14,614 bases of DNA, taken from positions 1 through 14,614 of the forward strand of contig JAZRNK010000100.1 of the NCBI GenBank assembly GCA_045648145.1, written 5' to 3'. This document shows positions 1 through 7,255 of this stretch, piece by piece; position 1 is the stretch's first letter, and every line of letters starts with the position of its first letter. A program made the position numbers and the translations under genes. The DNA is from UMGS172 sp045648145. GTDB taxonomy: Bacteria; Bacillota; Clostridia; Oscillospirales; Acutalibacteraceae. Under the pieces are notes generated by a model, which ran no database searches, was not told the origin of the DNA, and worked only from the letters and a program-made list of their open reading frames with translations.

Positions 1-171
1 GCGTTCCCACCGTTGTACAGCATTTTTGTAATTTGCTTCTTGTCCTTTACTTACATCCCAATACTTTCGTACAGTTTCTCGATATCCCATATGGTGTTCT
101 CGCATATCCATTATAACACCTATTTTGAATTCTGCACTATACTTTTGTTGTATTGTTCCTTTTTTTGCCAT
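1..171 (-). CDS. IS3-family transposase OrfA, N-terminal part (cut by window edge)
   Basis: Reading the minus strand from ATG at 171 gives about 57 residues beginning MAKKGTIQQKYSAEFK and ending in a KNAVQRWE stretch at the window edge. This is the N-terminal helix-turn-helix part of an IS3/IS150-group OrfA, which binds the terminal inverted repeats and is normally joined to the DDE integrase OrfB by a -1 frameshift. The start is supported by a GGAGG Shine-Dalgarno at 183-187 and by the adjacent terminal repeat. The remainder of OrfA and all of OrfB would lie left of base 1, so I cannot say whether the element is intact. The family call rests on the sequence style (YSAEFK, then a YRETVRKYW helix) and on the end sequence; the exact IS name is not known. 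Confidence 0.82.
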   Translation of the reverse strand, partial: MAKKGTIQQKYSAEFKIGVIMDMREHHMGYRETVRKYWDVSKGQEANYKNAVQRWER

Positions 172-178
172 AAAAATA

Positions 179-212
179 TGCACCTCCAAAAGTGTCTAAC
201 TTTTGGGGTGCA
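179..212 (-). repeat. Terminal inverted repeat of the IS, able to fold into a hairpin over the orfA SD
   Basis: On the minus strand the IS end TGCACCCCAAAAGT (212-199) is followed, after the loop TAGAC, by ACTTTTGGAGGTGCA (193-179). The arms pair over 14 bp with a single bulged base. The second arm contains the GGAGG Shine-Dalgarno of orfA, so a transcript entering from outside the element would fold over the ribosome binding site. Confidence 0.7.
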
Positions 213-265
213 TATCAGTTTTCTTTCGGTGCTTTTTTTCTTATTTTCGGGTTAGAATATTAACG

Positions 266-955
266 GTGATACTTTTGTTTATAACCATTATCAGAACAAT
301 AATTCTCTATTTTCTTGTTATTTTTGCTATAAGAATAATGGGAAAACGTCAAATCGGTGATATGCAACCGGGCGAATTGGTAATCACTATACTGATTTCC
401 GAAATTGCTGCCATTCCCATACAAGACCTACATCAACCGTTAGCAACGGGTGTGATTGCAGTTTTCACCCTCGTTTTTATGGAAATTGCGGTGTCGGTAA
501 TCACAATGAAGGTACTACCTTTAAGACGCTTTTTCTATGGGGACTCTGCGATTATTATAAAAGACGGTAAATTGGACCAAAAAGCATTAAAAAGACTAAG
601 AGTTACAGGACCCGACCTTCTTGTAGTATTACGAAACCAACAGATATTTGACATATCACAGGTGGCATACGCAATTTTAGAAACCAACGGTCAGTTAAGC
701 GTTATGATGAAGCCCGATTACCAATCATTAACCGTCAACGACCTTAAAGGCGATGCACAAAACAGTAACTACCCCTGTCTTGTAATTAGTGACGGTCACG
801 TTATCAAGTCTGCATTTAAATTATGCGGTCACACAAAAAAGGAAATCTTTAATAAGCTCAATTTTCAAAACATCAAAGTTAAGGATGTTTTTCTTATGAC
901 CTGCGACTCAAATATGAATATAAATATTATTAAAAAGGACGGTAAAGATACTTGA
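266..955 (+). CDS. DUF421 (YetF-type) membrane protein
   Basis: The product is a 229-residue membrane protein of the DUF421/YetF family. Its molecular role is unknown; family members in spore formers have been linked to envelope and spore properties. The N-terminal part is hydrophobic, then comes the family signature MGKRQIGDMQPGELVITI at about 25-42, further hydrophobic helices to about residue 85, and a soluble part with RRFFYGDSAIIIKDGKL and RVTGPDLLVVLRNQ. I chose GTG at 266 because it aligns with the usual family N-terminus; the frame is open back to 203, but that would take translation out of the IS end. There is no good ribosome binding site before 266, possibly because the IS landed nearby. 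The TGA stop at 953-955 overlaps the TTG start of the next gene. Confidence 0.85.
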   Translation: MILLFITIIRTIILYFLVIFAIRIMGKRQIGDMQPGELVITILISEIAAIPIQDLHQPLATGVIAVFTLVFMEIAVSVITMKVLPLRRFFYGDSAIIIKDGKLDQKALKRLRVTGPDLLVVLRNQQIFDISQVAYAILETNGQLSVMMKPDYQSLTVNDLKGDAQNSNYPCLVISDGHVIKSAFKLCGHTKKEIFNKLNFQNIKVKDVFLMTCDSNMNINIIKKDGKDT

Positions 956-1326
956 AAAGGTTTTTAATCGCCACACTTTTACTAATATTTTCTTTTTCAT
1001 TATGCATCACAGAAAAAGTCATTCTTGATAACGTATTAAACGAGGTCACGTATAACATTGAGAAAATCGAAAATGATTTTAACGAAAATAAGCAAAATGC
1101 GTCTAAAAAAGCAGCAGAAATTTCTGCTTTTTGGCAACAGAAAAGCGAACTTCTATCTATGTTTATTGACCACGATGAGATAACTAGTATAACCGAGAAA
1201 TTTAAAATGCTTGAAAACTGTGCTTATTTTGACCACGAGGAATTTTATAACCTAATAAGTAAAATAAGTAATGACATAGAAGAATTGAACAAATCGGAGG
1301 GTTTTAGCATAAAAGAAGCATTTTAG
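952..1326 (+). CDS. DUF4363 family protein, membrane-anchored
   Basis: The product is a 124-residue protein that begins with a short basic stretch and a single hydrophobic segment at about residues 4-19. This is an uncleaved anchor or signal peptide. The remainder is a charged, largely helical domain rich in K, E and N, with an FWQQKSELLSMFIDHDEI stretch near the middle typical of DUF4363. DUF4363 genes commonly follow DUF421 genes in Clostridia. Here the two are translationally coupled: TTG at 952 overlaps the TGA of the upstream gene. The helical part probably faces the outside and may partner the DUF421 protein (inference from gene order). Function is unknown. The stop is one base from the convergent spo0A stop. 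Confidence 0.75.
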   Translation: MKRFLIATLLLIFSFSLCITEKVILDNVLNEVTYNIEKIENDFNENKQNASKKAAEISAFWQQKSELLSMFIDHDEITSITEKFKMLENCAYFDHEEFYNLISKISNDIEELNKSEGFSIKEAF

Positions 1327-1327
1327 C

Positions 1328-2107
1328 TTATAACACAATATTAAATCTTAAACGGAGCTTATCACTAATCATTGCAATAAATTCAGAATTAGTGGGCTTG
1401 CCTCGGCTTGTGTGTATTGTATAACCAAAGTATGAATTAAGAACATCTACGTCTCCCCTATCCCAAGCAACCTCTATAGCGTGTCTGATAGCCCTTTCTA
1501 CACGCGAGGAGGTTGTTTTGTGCTTTTTAGCAATAGCAGGATAAAGACACTTGGTAACCGAATTAATCAATTCTGTATTGCGTACCGACATAACGATAGC
1601 ATCTCTTAAATAATGATAACCCTTAATATGAGCCGGAACGCCTATTTGATGTATTATTTCGGTTACAATAACCTCTAAATCCAAATCGGTCACGGGAGTA
1701 TTATCATTTACAATAACATCGGTTTTCTTGGTTTTTCCCGACAGTTGAAGAATACGCTCGGCCACAACCGAAAAGTCGAACGGTTTAATAAAGAAATATG
1801 AAGCACCCGCAGACAAAGCCTCTGACTCTAACTTTGTACTGCAAAATCCCGACATAACAAAATACAAAGGTCGGTTAATACTACTATCATTAAAAACAGC
1901 ATTCATAACACCAAGAGCATCCATACCGGGCATAAAAAGCTCCGATAAAATAACGTCAGGCTTATGATGACTGACGGCCTCAATTACGTTGCATCCGTTT
2001 TTAAGACACAATACAGCCTCCATTCCGTAAGAATTGATAACATTTGCACATTTTTGACCAAATTCTGTACTGTCATCCGCGATTAGTACTTTTAATTTCT
2101 TTTCCAT
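1328..2107 (-). CDS. spo0A: Spo0A-type response regulator with Glu at the phosphoacceptor site
   Basis: The product is a 259-residue protein with the two-domain layout of Spo0A, master regulator of sporulation entry and stationary-phase genes. The receiver (about 5-122) keeps the acidic pair D11-D12, S86 in the switch Thr/Ser position and K108 in YFFIKPFD. The position that should be the phosphorylated Asp reads SELFMP, codon GAG, so residue 56 is Glu. The effector domain (about 142-255) is very conserved: IHQIGVPAHIKGYHYLRDAI, SSRVERAIRHAIEVAW (recognition helix) and GKPTNSEFIAM. I chose ATG at 2107, seven bases after AGGAGG (2115-2120). The ATG at 2140 lies upstream of the predicted transcription start. 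Family identity is certain; whether the protein still responds to a phosphorelay is open. Confidence 0.95.
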   Translation of the reverse strand: MEKKLKVLIADDSTEFGQKCANVINSYGMEAVLCLKNGCNVIEAVSHHKPDVILSELFMPGMDALGVMNAVFNDSSINRPLYFVMSGFCSTKLESEALSAGASYFFIKPFDFSVVAERILQLSGKTKKTDVIVNDNTPVTDLDLEVIVTEIIHQIGVPAHIKGYHYLRDAIVMSVRNTELINSVTKCLYPAIAKKHKTTSSRVERAIRHAIEVAWDRGDVDVLNSYFGYTIHTSRGKPTNSEFIAMISDKLRLRFNIVL

Positions 2108-2140
2108 AAGTTTTCCTCCTATTACTTTGAACTGTGGCAT

Positions 2141-2169
2141 ATTTTAACACATATTTCGAACTATTGCAA
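2141..2169 (-). promoter_or_regulatory. Predicted sigma-A promoter of spo0A
   Basis: On the minus strand a -35 box TTGCAA (2164-2169) and a -10 box TAAAAT (2141-2146) are separated by 17 bp. The predicted start near 2134 leaves a leader of about 27 nt before the AGGAGG and ATG of spo0A. The assignment rests on box match and spacing only. Confidence 0.55.
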
Positions 2170-2179
2170 TAGGAAAATT

Positions 2180-2209
2180 GGTAATTTTTGGTAATTTTTT
2201 GTTAATTTC
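2180..2209. repeat. Three 10-bp phased A/T-tract repeats upstream of the spo0A promoter
   Basis: The plus strand shows GTAATTTTTG (2181-2190), GTAATTTTTT (2191-2200) and a degenerate third copy GTTAATTTC (from 2201). The period is 10 bp, close to one helical turn, and the block starts 11 bp upstream of the spo0A -35 box. It could be an UP-element or intrinsically bent DNA. Confidence 0.5.
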
Positions 2210-2294
2210 AAAAAGTGACAAAAAGCTATAAATAATATTGTTTTTTTATGTTGTCGATATATAAGATTTAGGGTAAAAATTTGTAAAGCAATAA

Positions 2295-2341
2295 AAAGAA
2301 CGGCCTTTACAGTGATTTAAACACTGTAAAGGCCGTTCTTT
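2295..2341 (-). terminator. Rho-independent terminator after the dehydratase gene
   Basis: A perfect 20-bp inverted repeat (AAAGAACGGCCTTTACAGTG and its complement, arms 2295-2314 and 2322-2341) encloses a 7-nt loop. It sits 22 bases past the stop of the minus-strand dehydratase gene. On the minus strand the stem runs into a row of T residues. It also separates that gene from spo0A; on the plus strand the T tract is shorter. Confidence 0.85.
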
Positions 2342-2363
2342 AAAATCTTATCTTAACAATATC

Positions 2364-4250
2364 TTATGACATAACCATTTTCATTTCGTCCGACTCTTCG
2401 GCATTTTTATTAACGTGCTTAGCACTATGATATGTCGGAACAAGTTGTTTTAAGACCTTACGTATTTCGTCATTTTCCAACTGCAAGGAAGCCTTCAAAA
2501 CCTCAATTTTTTCGTCAATTTCCTGTCTTGATAAAGGAGTGTCCTTTTCAATGAAAATCAAATCGTTTTCTGTTTTATTACAGGTTTCGGTTTTGATTAA
2601 CAGTTCCTCATACAGTTTTTCGCCTGGTCTGAGACCTGTTTCGACAATATCAATGTCAACATACGGAGTGTAGCCTGCAAGCTTTATCATATTTGTGGCG
2701 AGGTCAATAATCTTAACAGGACTGCCCATATCAAGAACAAAAATCTCACCGCGTGTAGCCATAGCACCTGCCTGCATAACAAGCTGGGATGCCTCAGGTA
2801 TTGTCATAAAGTAACGGATAATACGCTTATCGGTAATAGTAACGGGGCCGCCGGCTTCTATCTGACGCTTAAAAAGAGGAATAACAGAACCGTTTGAGCC
2901 TAAAACGTTACCGAAACGGACAGCCGCAAACACAGTACTGCTACTATCATATCTGCTTTGAACAACCATTTCACAAAGGCGTTTACTTGCGCCCATAACG
3001 TTAGTGGGGTTAACCGCCTTATCAGTCGAAATAAGTATAAATTTCTTAACACCGTGCTTTTCGGCGGCGTTAGCGGTTTTATACGTACCTAAAACATTAT
3101 TCTTAATGGCTTCACAGCTACTGTTCTCCATCAACGGAACGTGCTTATGAGCTGCGGCATGGAAAACAATCTCAGGCTTGTATGTAGCAAACAGAATATC
3201 TAATCTTGCGGTATCTCTTACCGAGCCAATTTCGACCGCTAAATCAAGCTTGTCACCGTAATGCTGCTGCAATTCCTGCTGAATATCGTAAGCATTGTTT
3301 TCGTAAATATCAAAAATAATAAGCTTTTTAGGTGATGCTTTAGCTACCTGTCGACAAAGCTCACTACCAATAGAGCCACCGCCACCGGTTATCAAAACAA
3401 CCTTGTCCTTATAATAATCAAAGGTGTTTTCATTGTTAACGTTAAGGCTATCTCTGAACAGTAAATCCTCAACGCGAATTTCTCTTAAAAGACGCTTGTC
3501 CCCCTGCGAAATACCCTGCTCATTAATAGCAAAATCATACAATTTGATTTTGCAGCCCGATCTCGAATAAAAATCGTACATCTTTTTAATTTCACTCGAG
3601 GTCAGCTTAGGTAAAGCAATAAAAATCTCTTTTACCTGTAACAATTTAAAATCTTTAAAAATACGTTCGCTTTCCTTTAAGATTTTAATGTTAGATATGT
3701 AGTTACCCACCTTATATTTGTCAACATCGACAAAACAAACAGGTTTGTATTTTGAATTGGAATTGTGCAAAAGCTCCTCAACCAATAAAGAACCCGTCTT
3801 TCCTGCGCCGACAATAGCTACATAGGTTTTATTCTTAGCAATATTGTCGCCCTTCCAATTCATATAAATCTGGTATGCAAAACGCGAAACAAGTGTTTGA
3901 AGCGTAAAGAACACAACAATAATCAAGGTCATCCAAACACTTATATAAGCAAGATCAAACAAAACAAATCTTGTTATAAGCATTCCGAAGAACCAGCCAA
4001 TTAAATCACAGATTATAATCTTTGTGTACGCGCTAACATTGGCAAAACGCCAAACATTAAAGTAAACCTTTAATGCAATGCGTACCGTAAAAATGCAAAC
4101 AGCAAACACCAATGCATTTATACTAAGCTTTTCGATACTGTTACTTACAGTTATCTCGTTTGAAAGCAAAGTAATAGCAAAGGTAGCAACATATGAAGAA
4201 ATCAAAAAGAATAGGTCTATAAGGAAAAGCACTGTTTTTCTTGAGTTCAT
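2364..4250 (-). CDS. Membrane-anchored UDP-sugar 4,6-dehydratase (CapD/WbpM/PglF type)
   Basis: The product is a 628-residue polysaccharide-biosynthesis dehydratase. Such enzymes convert UDP-GlcNAc to the UDP-4-keto-6-deoxy sugar that starts bacillosamine- or QuiNAc-type sugars of capsule, glycan or protein glycosylation. About four hydrophobic segments occupy residues 5-125. A CoA-binding-like Rossmann domain begins at VAIVGAGKTG (about 144-153). The catalytic short-chain dehydrogenase domain follows, with TGGGGSIGSE (288-297) for NAD, HAAAHKHVPLMEN (364-376) and STDKAVNPTNVMGASKR (408-424). Met419 replaces the usual active-site Tyr in an M-x3-K motif, as in WbpM and PglF. Length is typical. 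The start at 4250 has only a weak GGTGAT ribosome site. There are no sugar aminotransferase or glycosyltransferase genes nearby, so the final sugar is unknown. Confidence 0.9.
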   Translation of the reverse strand: MNSRKTVLFLIDLFFLISSYVATFAITLLSNEITVSNSIEKLSINALVFAVCIFTVRIALKVYFNVWRFANVSAYTKIIICDLIGWFFGMLITRFVLFDLAYISVWMTLIIVVFFTLQTLVSRFAYQIYMNWKGDNIAKNKTYVAIVGAGKTGSLLVEELLHNSNSKYKPVCFVDVDKYKVGNYISNIKILKESERIFKDFKLLQVKEIFIALPKLTSSEIKKMYDFYSRSGCKIKLYDFAINEQGISQGDKRLLREIRVEDLLFRDSLNVNNENTFDYYKDKVVLITGGGGSIGSELCRQVAKASPKKLIIFDIYENNAYDIQQELQQHYGDKLDLAVEIGSVRDTARLDILFATYKPEIVFHAAAHKHVPLMENSSCEAIKNNVLGTYKTANAAEKHGVKKFILISTDKAVNPTNVMGASKRLCEMVVQSRYDSSSTVFAAVRFGNVLGSNGSVIPLFKRQIEAGGPVTITDKRIIRYFMTIPEASQLVMQAGAMATRGEIFVLDMGSPVKIIDLATNMIKLAGYTPYVDIDIVETGLRPGEKLYEELLIKTETCNKTENDLIFIEKDTPLSRQEIDEKIEVLKASLQLENDEIRKVLKQLVPTYHSAKHVNKNAEESDEMKMVMS

Positions 4251-4328
4251 ATAATCACCATTTAAAGTATATTCTATCTATTTTAACATAACTTTCTTTG
4301 AAAATTGGTTTCTAAATCAAAGATTTGG

Positions 4329-4359
4329 CGTCGAAACAGTGCAAATCGCTATTTCGACC
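4329..4359. promoter_or_regulatory. Inverted repeat GTCGAAA / TTTCGAC in the dehydratase leader
   Basis: GTCGAAA (4330-4336) and TTTCGAC (4352-4358) form a perfect 7-bp inverted repeat, 22 bp centre to centre, just downstream of the predicted start. Each half matches the 0A box TGTCGAA at six of seven bases (4329-4335 plus strand; 4353-4359 minus strand). It may be an operator or a leader stem. Confidence 0.35.
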
Positions 4360-4368
4360 ACTATATCC

Positions 4369-4397
4369 ATTATAATGTCATCAAGTTATTTTGTCAA
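4369..4397 (-). promoter_or_regulatory. Consensus sigma-A promoter for the dehydratase gene
   Basis: Minus-strand TTGACA (4392-4397) and TATAAT (4369-4374) are separated by exactly 17 bp, a perfect match to the vegetative consensus. The predicted start is near 4362, giving a leader of about 110 nt before the ATG at 4250. Confidence 0.8.
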
Positions 4398-4425
4398 CAC
4401 AGTTAATTTGTCGTAAAACAAGACA

Positions 4426-4466
4426 AAACGGCTTTTTGTGTCACATAAAAACACAAAAAACCGTTT
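4426..4466 (-). terminator. Hairpin terminator of the uxaBAC operon
   Basis: Arms 4426-4441 (AAACGGCTTTTTGTGT) and 4451-4466 pair over 16 bp with one C/A mismatch and a 9-nt loop. The hairpin lies 28 bases past the uxaC stop. On the minus strand it is followed by a T-rich stretch (TTTTGTCTTGTTTT). Confidence 0.65.
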
Positions 4467-4493
4467 ATGAAAATAAAAGTTTATATTTACCAA

Positions 4494-5861
4494 CTAAAAT
4501 CCAAAGTAAGTTTTGGCATTTTTATAGCAAACACCTTCTACAATTCGCTTTAACGCATCCCAATCCTGAGGATACTCGCCCTCTTCTACCCAAGTACCGA
4601 TCAAATTACAGAGTATACGTCTGAAATACTCGTGACGTGGATAAGAAACAAAGCTTCTTGAGTCAGTAAGCATACCGACAAAGTTGCCTAAAATACCTAA
4701 ATTTGCAAGTGCCTTCATCTGTTCTTGCATACCGTCTCTGTTATCATTAAACCACCAGCCTGAGCCAAATTGTATTTTTGCAGCAACAGGTGCTTTTTGG
4801 AAATTACCAAGCATTGTACCCAAAACATAATTATCTTTAGGGTTAAGAGTATAAAGAATTGTTTTAGGAAGAATATCCTTGCTTTCAAGATTATCCATAA
4901 ATCTTGAAAGCTTTTCGGCTATACAAAGGTCGTTTATTGAGTCAAAGCCAACGTCGGCGCCTAACTTTTGATACATTTTGGTGTTGTTGTTACGGAGCGC
5001 ACCGATGTGTACCTGCATTGCCCAACCAAGCTTGGTATATTGTTCAGCACAAATCTCAAGCATTGCTGTCTTGAAAATATCAACCTCTTCGGTACTCAAG
5101 GCTTCGCCATTAATTTTCTTATCGAAAACCTTTTCTGCATCACCAATAGCAAACGGAACGTACTCAAGAGCGTGGTCAGACAGTTTACATCCGTTTTCGT
5201 TGAAATAATTAATTCTCTCAACCACGAAAGCTACTGCTTTATCATAAGAGTCCAAACCGTTTGATTTAACGTAATCAATAAAATCGGGCTTTTCAATATT
5301 TACAAGCTTGTCAGGTCTAAAGGTTGGTAAAACCTTGGTTTTAAAGCCTTCTTCTTTTAATTGCTTATGGTATATCAAATCGTCAGCAGGATCATCCGTT
5401 GTGCAAATTATCTCAACGTTTGAACGCTTAATTAAAGCCTTTGCAGAAAAATCATCCCTTTTCAAAAGCTCATTACACTTGTCCCAAATTTCTTTGGCGG
5501 TGCTTTCTGTCAAAGGAGCATCAATATCAAAATATCTTTTAAGCTCTAAAGCGGTCCAATGATAAATCGGATTGCCGATAAGCAATGGCACAGTTCTGGC
5601 AAAGCCTAACCACTTTTCATATTCGTCACCGTTACCCGTTATCAGTTCTTCCTCAATGCCGTTAGAACGCATCTGACGCCATTTATAATGGTCACCGCCT
5701 AAAAACAAATCATAAGCATTTTTAAATCTATAATCTTCAGCTATCATCTTCGGTGATAAATGACAATGATAGTCAATTATCGGCAAACCCTCGGCAAAAT
5801 CCTTAAAAAGCTTTTTTGCCGTATCGTTTTTCAACATAAAGTTTTCATTGATAATTCCCAT
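4494..5861 (-). CDS. uxaC: Glucuronate/galacturonate isomerase (uronate isomerase)
   Basis: The product is a 455-residue uronate isomerase that interconverts D-galacturonate with D-tagaturonate and D-glucuronate with D-fructuronate in the cytoplasm. It belongs to the metal-dependent amidohydrolase superfamily. Visible marks are the HxH motif in IDYHCHLSPK (H32, H34), GNPIYHWTALELKRYF near 96-111, STTDDP-like CTTDDPADDLIYHK, MQVHIGALRNNN and the C-terminal LTDSRSFVSYPRHEYFRR. Length is close to the family norm of about 470. It is the last gene of the operon; ATG at 5861 follows AGGAG (5871-5875), 14 bases after the uxaA stop. With uxaA and uxaB beside it and no uxuA/uxuB, galacturonate is the likely substrate (inference). 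Confidence 0.95.
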   Translation of the reverse strand: MGIINENFMLKNDTAKKLFKDFAEGLPIIDYHCHLSPKMIAEDYRFKNAYDLFLGGDHYKWRQMRSNGIEEELITGNGDEYEKWLGFARTVPLLIGNPIYHWTALELKRYFDIDAPLTESTAKEIWDKCNELLKRDDFSAKALIKRSNVEIICTTDDPADDLIYHKQLKEEGFKTKVLPTFRPDKLVNIEKPDFIDYVKSNGLDSYDKAVAFVVERINYFNENGCKLSDHALEYVPFAIGDAEKVFDKKINGEALSTEEVDIFKTAMLEICAEQYTKLGWAMQVHIGALRNNNTKMYQKLGADVGFDSINDLCIAEKLSRFMDNLESKDILPKTILYTLNPKDNYVLGTMLGNFQKAPVAAKIQFGSGWWFNDNRDGMQEQMKALANLGILGNFVGMLTDSRSFVSYPRHEYFRRILCNLIGTWVEEGEYPQDWDALKRIVEGVCYKNAKTYFGF

Positions 5862-5875
5862 ACATTTTCTCTCCT

Positions 5876-7255
5876 TTAAAGTGTAACTCCATCTTTAAAA
5901 ATAGAAATTTCTCTGTAATTATTTACTTCATTTTTGGTTTGTATACCGTTTGCAATATCAATTATACAACCAAGCAATCGGTCAGATACACTGTCAATAC
6001 TGTCACCCGACAAAATAGGTGAAGCATCAAAATCAATCCAATTTTGCTTTCTTTGCGCCAATAAGTTGTTAGTTGCAATCTTAACGGTTGGTACGGCACT
6101 TCCCAACGGCGTTCCCCTGCCGGTTGTAAATAGTATCATATGCACACCTGCAGCCATTAAATTTGTAACAGCCACAATATCGTTGCCCGGCCCATTTAGC
6201 AAAGAAAGTCCGTTTTGTTTTACCGTATCACCATAAGATAAAACATCAACAACCGGACTTAATCCGCCCTTTTGAACGCAACCTAAGGATTTTTCCTCTA
6301 AGGTTGTTATGCCGCCGGCTTTGTTTCCGGGTGACGGATTTTCATATATCACCTGATTATGTCTTTTATAGTAATCTTTAAAATCATTTATAAGGTTTAC
6401 TGTTTTATTGAAAATTTCTTCGTTTTCACATCGTTCCATAAGCAAATGCTCCGCGCCGAACATTTCAGGCACTTCGGTCAACACACAGCTTCCACCGTAA
6501 GAAACCAGCTTGTCGCACACAGCACCCACAAGAGGATTGGCAGAAATGCCGCTATATCCGTCACTTCCGCCGCATTTTAATCCAATACGAAGCTTAGAAA
6601 TACTAACAGCTTGCCTCTTAAACGTATCTGCATAGGCTTTCAGTTCATTTATCAGCTTTACACCCTGCTCAATCTCATCATCAAAATCCTGACAGTTTAA
6701 AAACTTAACTCTATCTTCATTATAATTGCCAAGAACCTTTTTAAACTCAGCTATATTATTGTTTTCACAACCCAGGCCCAAAACAAGAACGCCCGCAGCA
6801 TTAGGATGATTAACCATGCCTTTTAGTATTTGCTGTGTTATCATTTGGTCGTCGGCCAACTGCGAGCACCCAAAAGGATGAGGAAAAGAAAACGCACCGG
6901 TAATCTGTGCAAGTCTTTCTGCAATTTTATTAACGCAACCAACAGTGTTAATAATCCATATTTCATTACGGATGCCAACGTCACCATTTTCTCTTACATA
7001 TCCTTGAAAGGTTAAACCGCTATCAACCTTTTTAATATTATAATCCTTATAATTATATGCGTATTCAATATTGCCTGAAAGATTGGTTTTTAAATTATGC
7101 GTATGCACCAATTCGCCTTTTTCGATATCGCAGATTGCATGACCTATCGGCGAACCATACTTTATAACGTTTTCACCCTTACGTATATATTGTACCGCAT
7201 ACTTATGTCCGTTTTCAAGATTTATTTCTACATTATCAAGCTTATTTATTAACAT
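5876..7255 (-). CDS. uxaA: Altronate dehydratase
   Basis: The product is a 459-residue altronate dehydratase that removes water from D-altronate to give 2-keto-3-deoxy-D-gluconate. Residues 1-60 form the SAF-type N-terminal domain with a GHAICDIEKGELVHTHN motif (H51, H53). The catalytic part follows with GYVRENGDVGIRNE (85-98), HPFGCSQL (126-133), LGLGCENN (159-166) and LKCGGSDGYSGISANP (226-241). The Cys and His residues in these motifs are those expected to hold the metal. It is a single fused polypeptide, as in E. coli UxaA. The ATG at 7255 overlaps the uxaB stop by seven bases and has an AGAGGTG ribosome site at 7261-7267, so translation is probably coupled. Confidence 0.95.
   Translation of the reverse strand: MLINKLDNVEINLENGHKYAVQYIRKGENVIKYGSPIGHAICDIEKGELVHTHNLKTNLSGNIEYAYNYKDYNIKKVDSGLTFQGYVRENGDVGIRNEIWIINTVGCVNKIAERLAQITGAFSFPHPFGCSQLADDQMITQQILKGMVNHPNAAGVLVLGLGCENNNIAEFKKVLGNYNEDRVKFLNCQDFDDEIEQGVKLINELKAYADTFKRQAVSISKLRIGLKCGGSDGYSGISANPLVGAVCDKLVSYGGSCVLTEVPEMFGAEHLLMERCENEEIFNKTVNLINDFKDYYKRHNQVIYENPSPGNKAGGITTLEEKSLGCVQKGGLSPVVDVLSYGDTVKQNGLSLLNGPGNDIVAVTNLMAAGVHMILFTTGRGTPLGSAVPTVKIATNNLLAQRKQNWIDFDASPILSGDSIDSVSDRLLGCIIDIANGIQTKNEVNNYREISIFKDGVTL

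Larger units (their letters stand above)
1..212 (-). mobile_element. IS3-family insertion sequence, one end (truncated by window)
   Basis: This is the orfA-proximal end of an insertion sequence. The outer terminus is taken at 212 because the end reads TGCACCCC inward on the minus strand. That matches the TG...CA ends and the CCCCAAAAGTTAGAC-type terminus of IS150-group IS3 elements. The other end and the target-site duplication are outside the window. The boundary is inferred from the repeat and could be off by a few bases. Confidence 0.75.

Noticed and set aside
13..255. Plus-strand open frame of about 80 codons at the left edge
   Set aside because: It is antisense to the IS orfA, has no ribosome site, and the minus-strand reading is a recognisable transposase.
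2108..2140. Upstream ATG at 2140 as the spo0A start
   Set aside because: It adds residues not found in Spo0A, has no ribosome site and lies upstream of the predicted transcription start; ATG at 2107 has AGGAGG at good spacing.
2252..2258. TGTCGAT as a Spo0A box upstream of spo0A
   Set aside because: A single 6/7 match about 90 bp from the promoter in A/T-rich DNA is not enough to call.
4968..5264. Plus-strand open frame of about 98 codons inside uxaC
   Set aside because: It is antisense to the conserved uxaC coding sequence, with no start signals or family resemblance.
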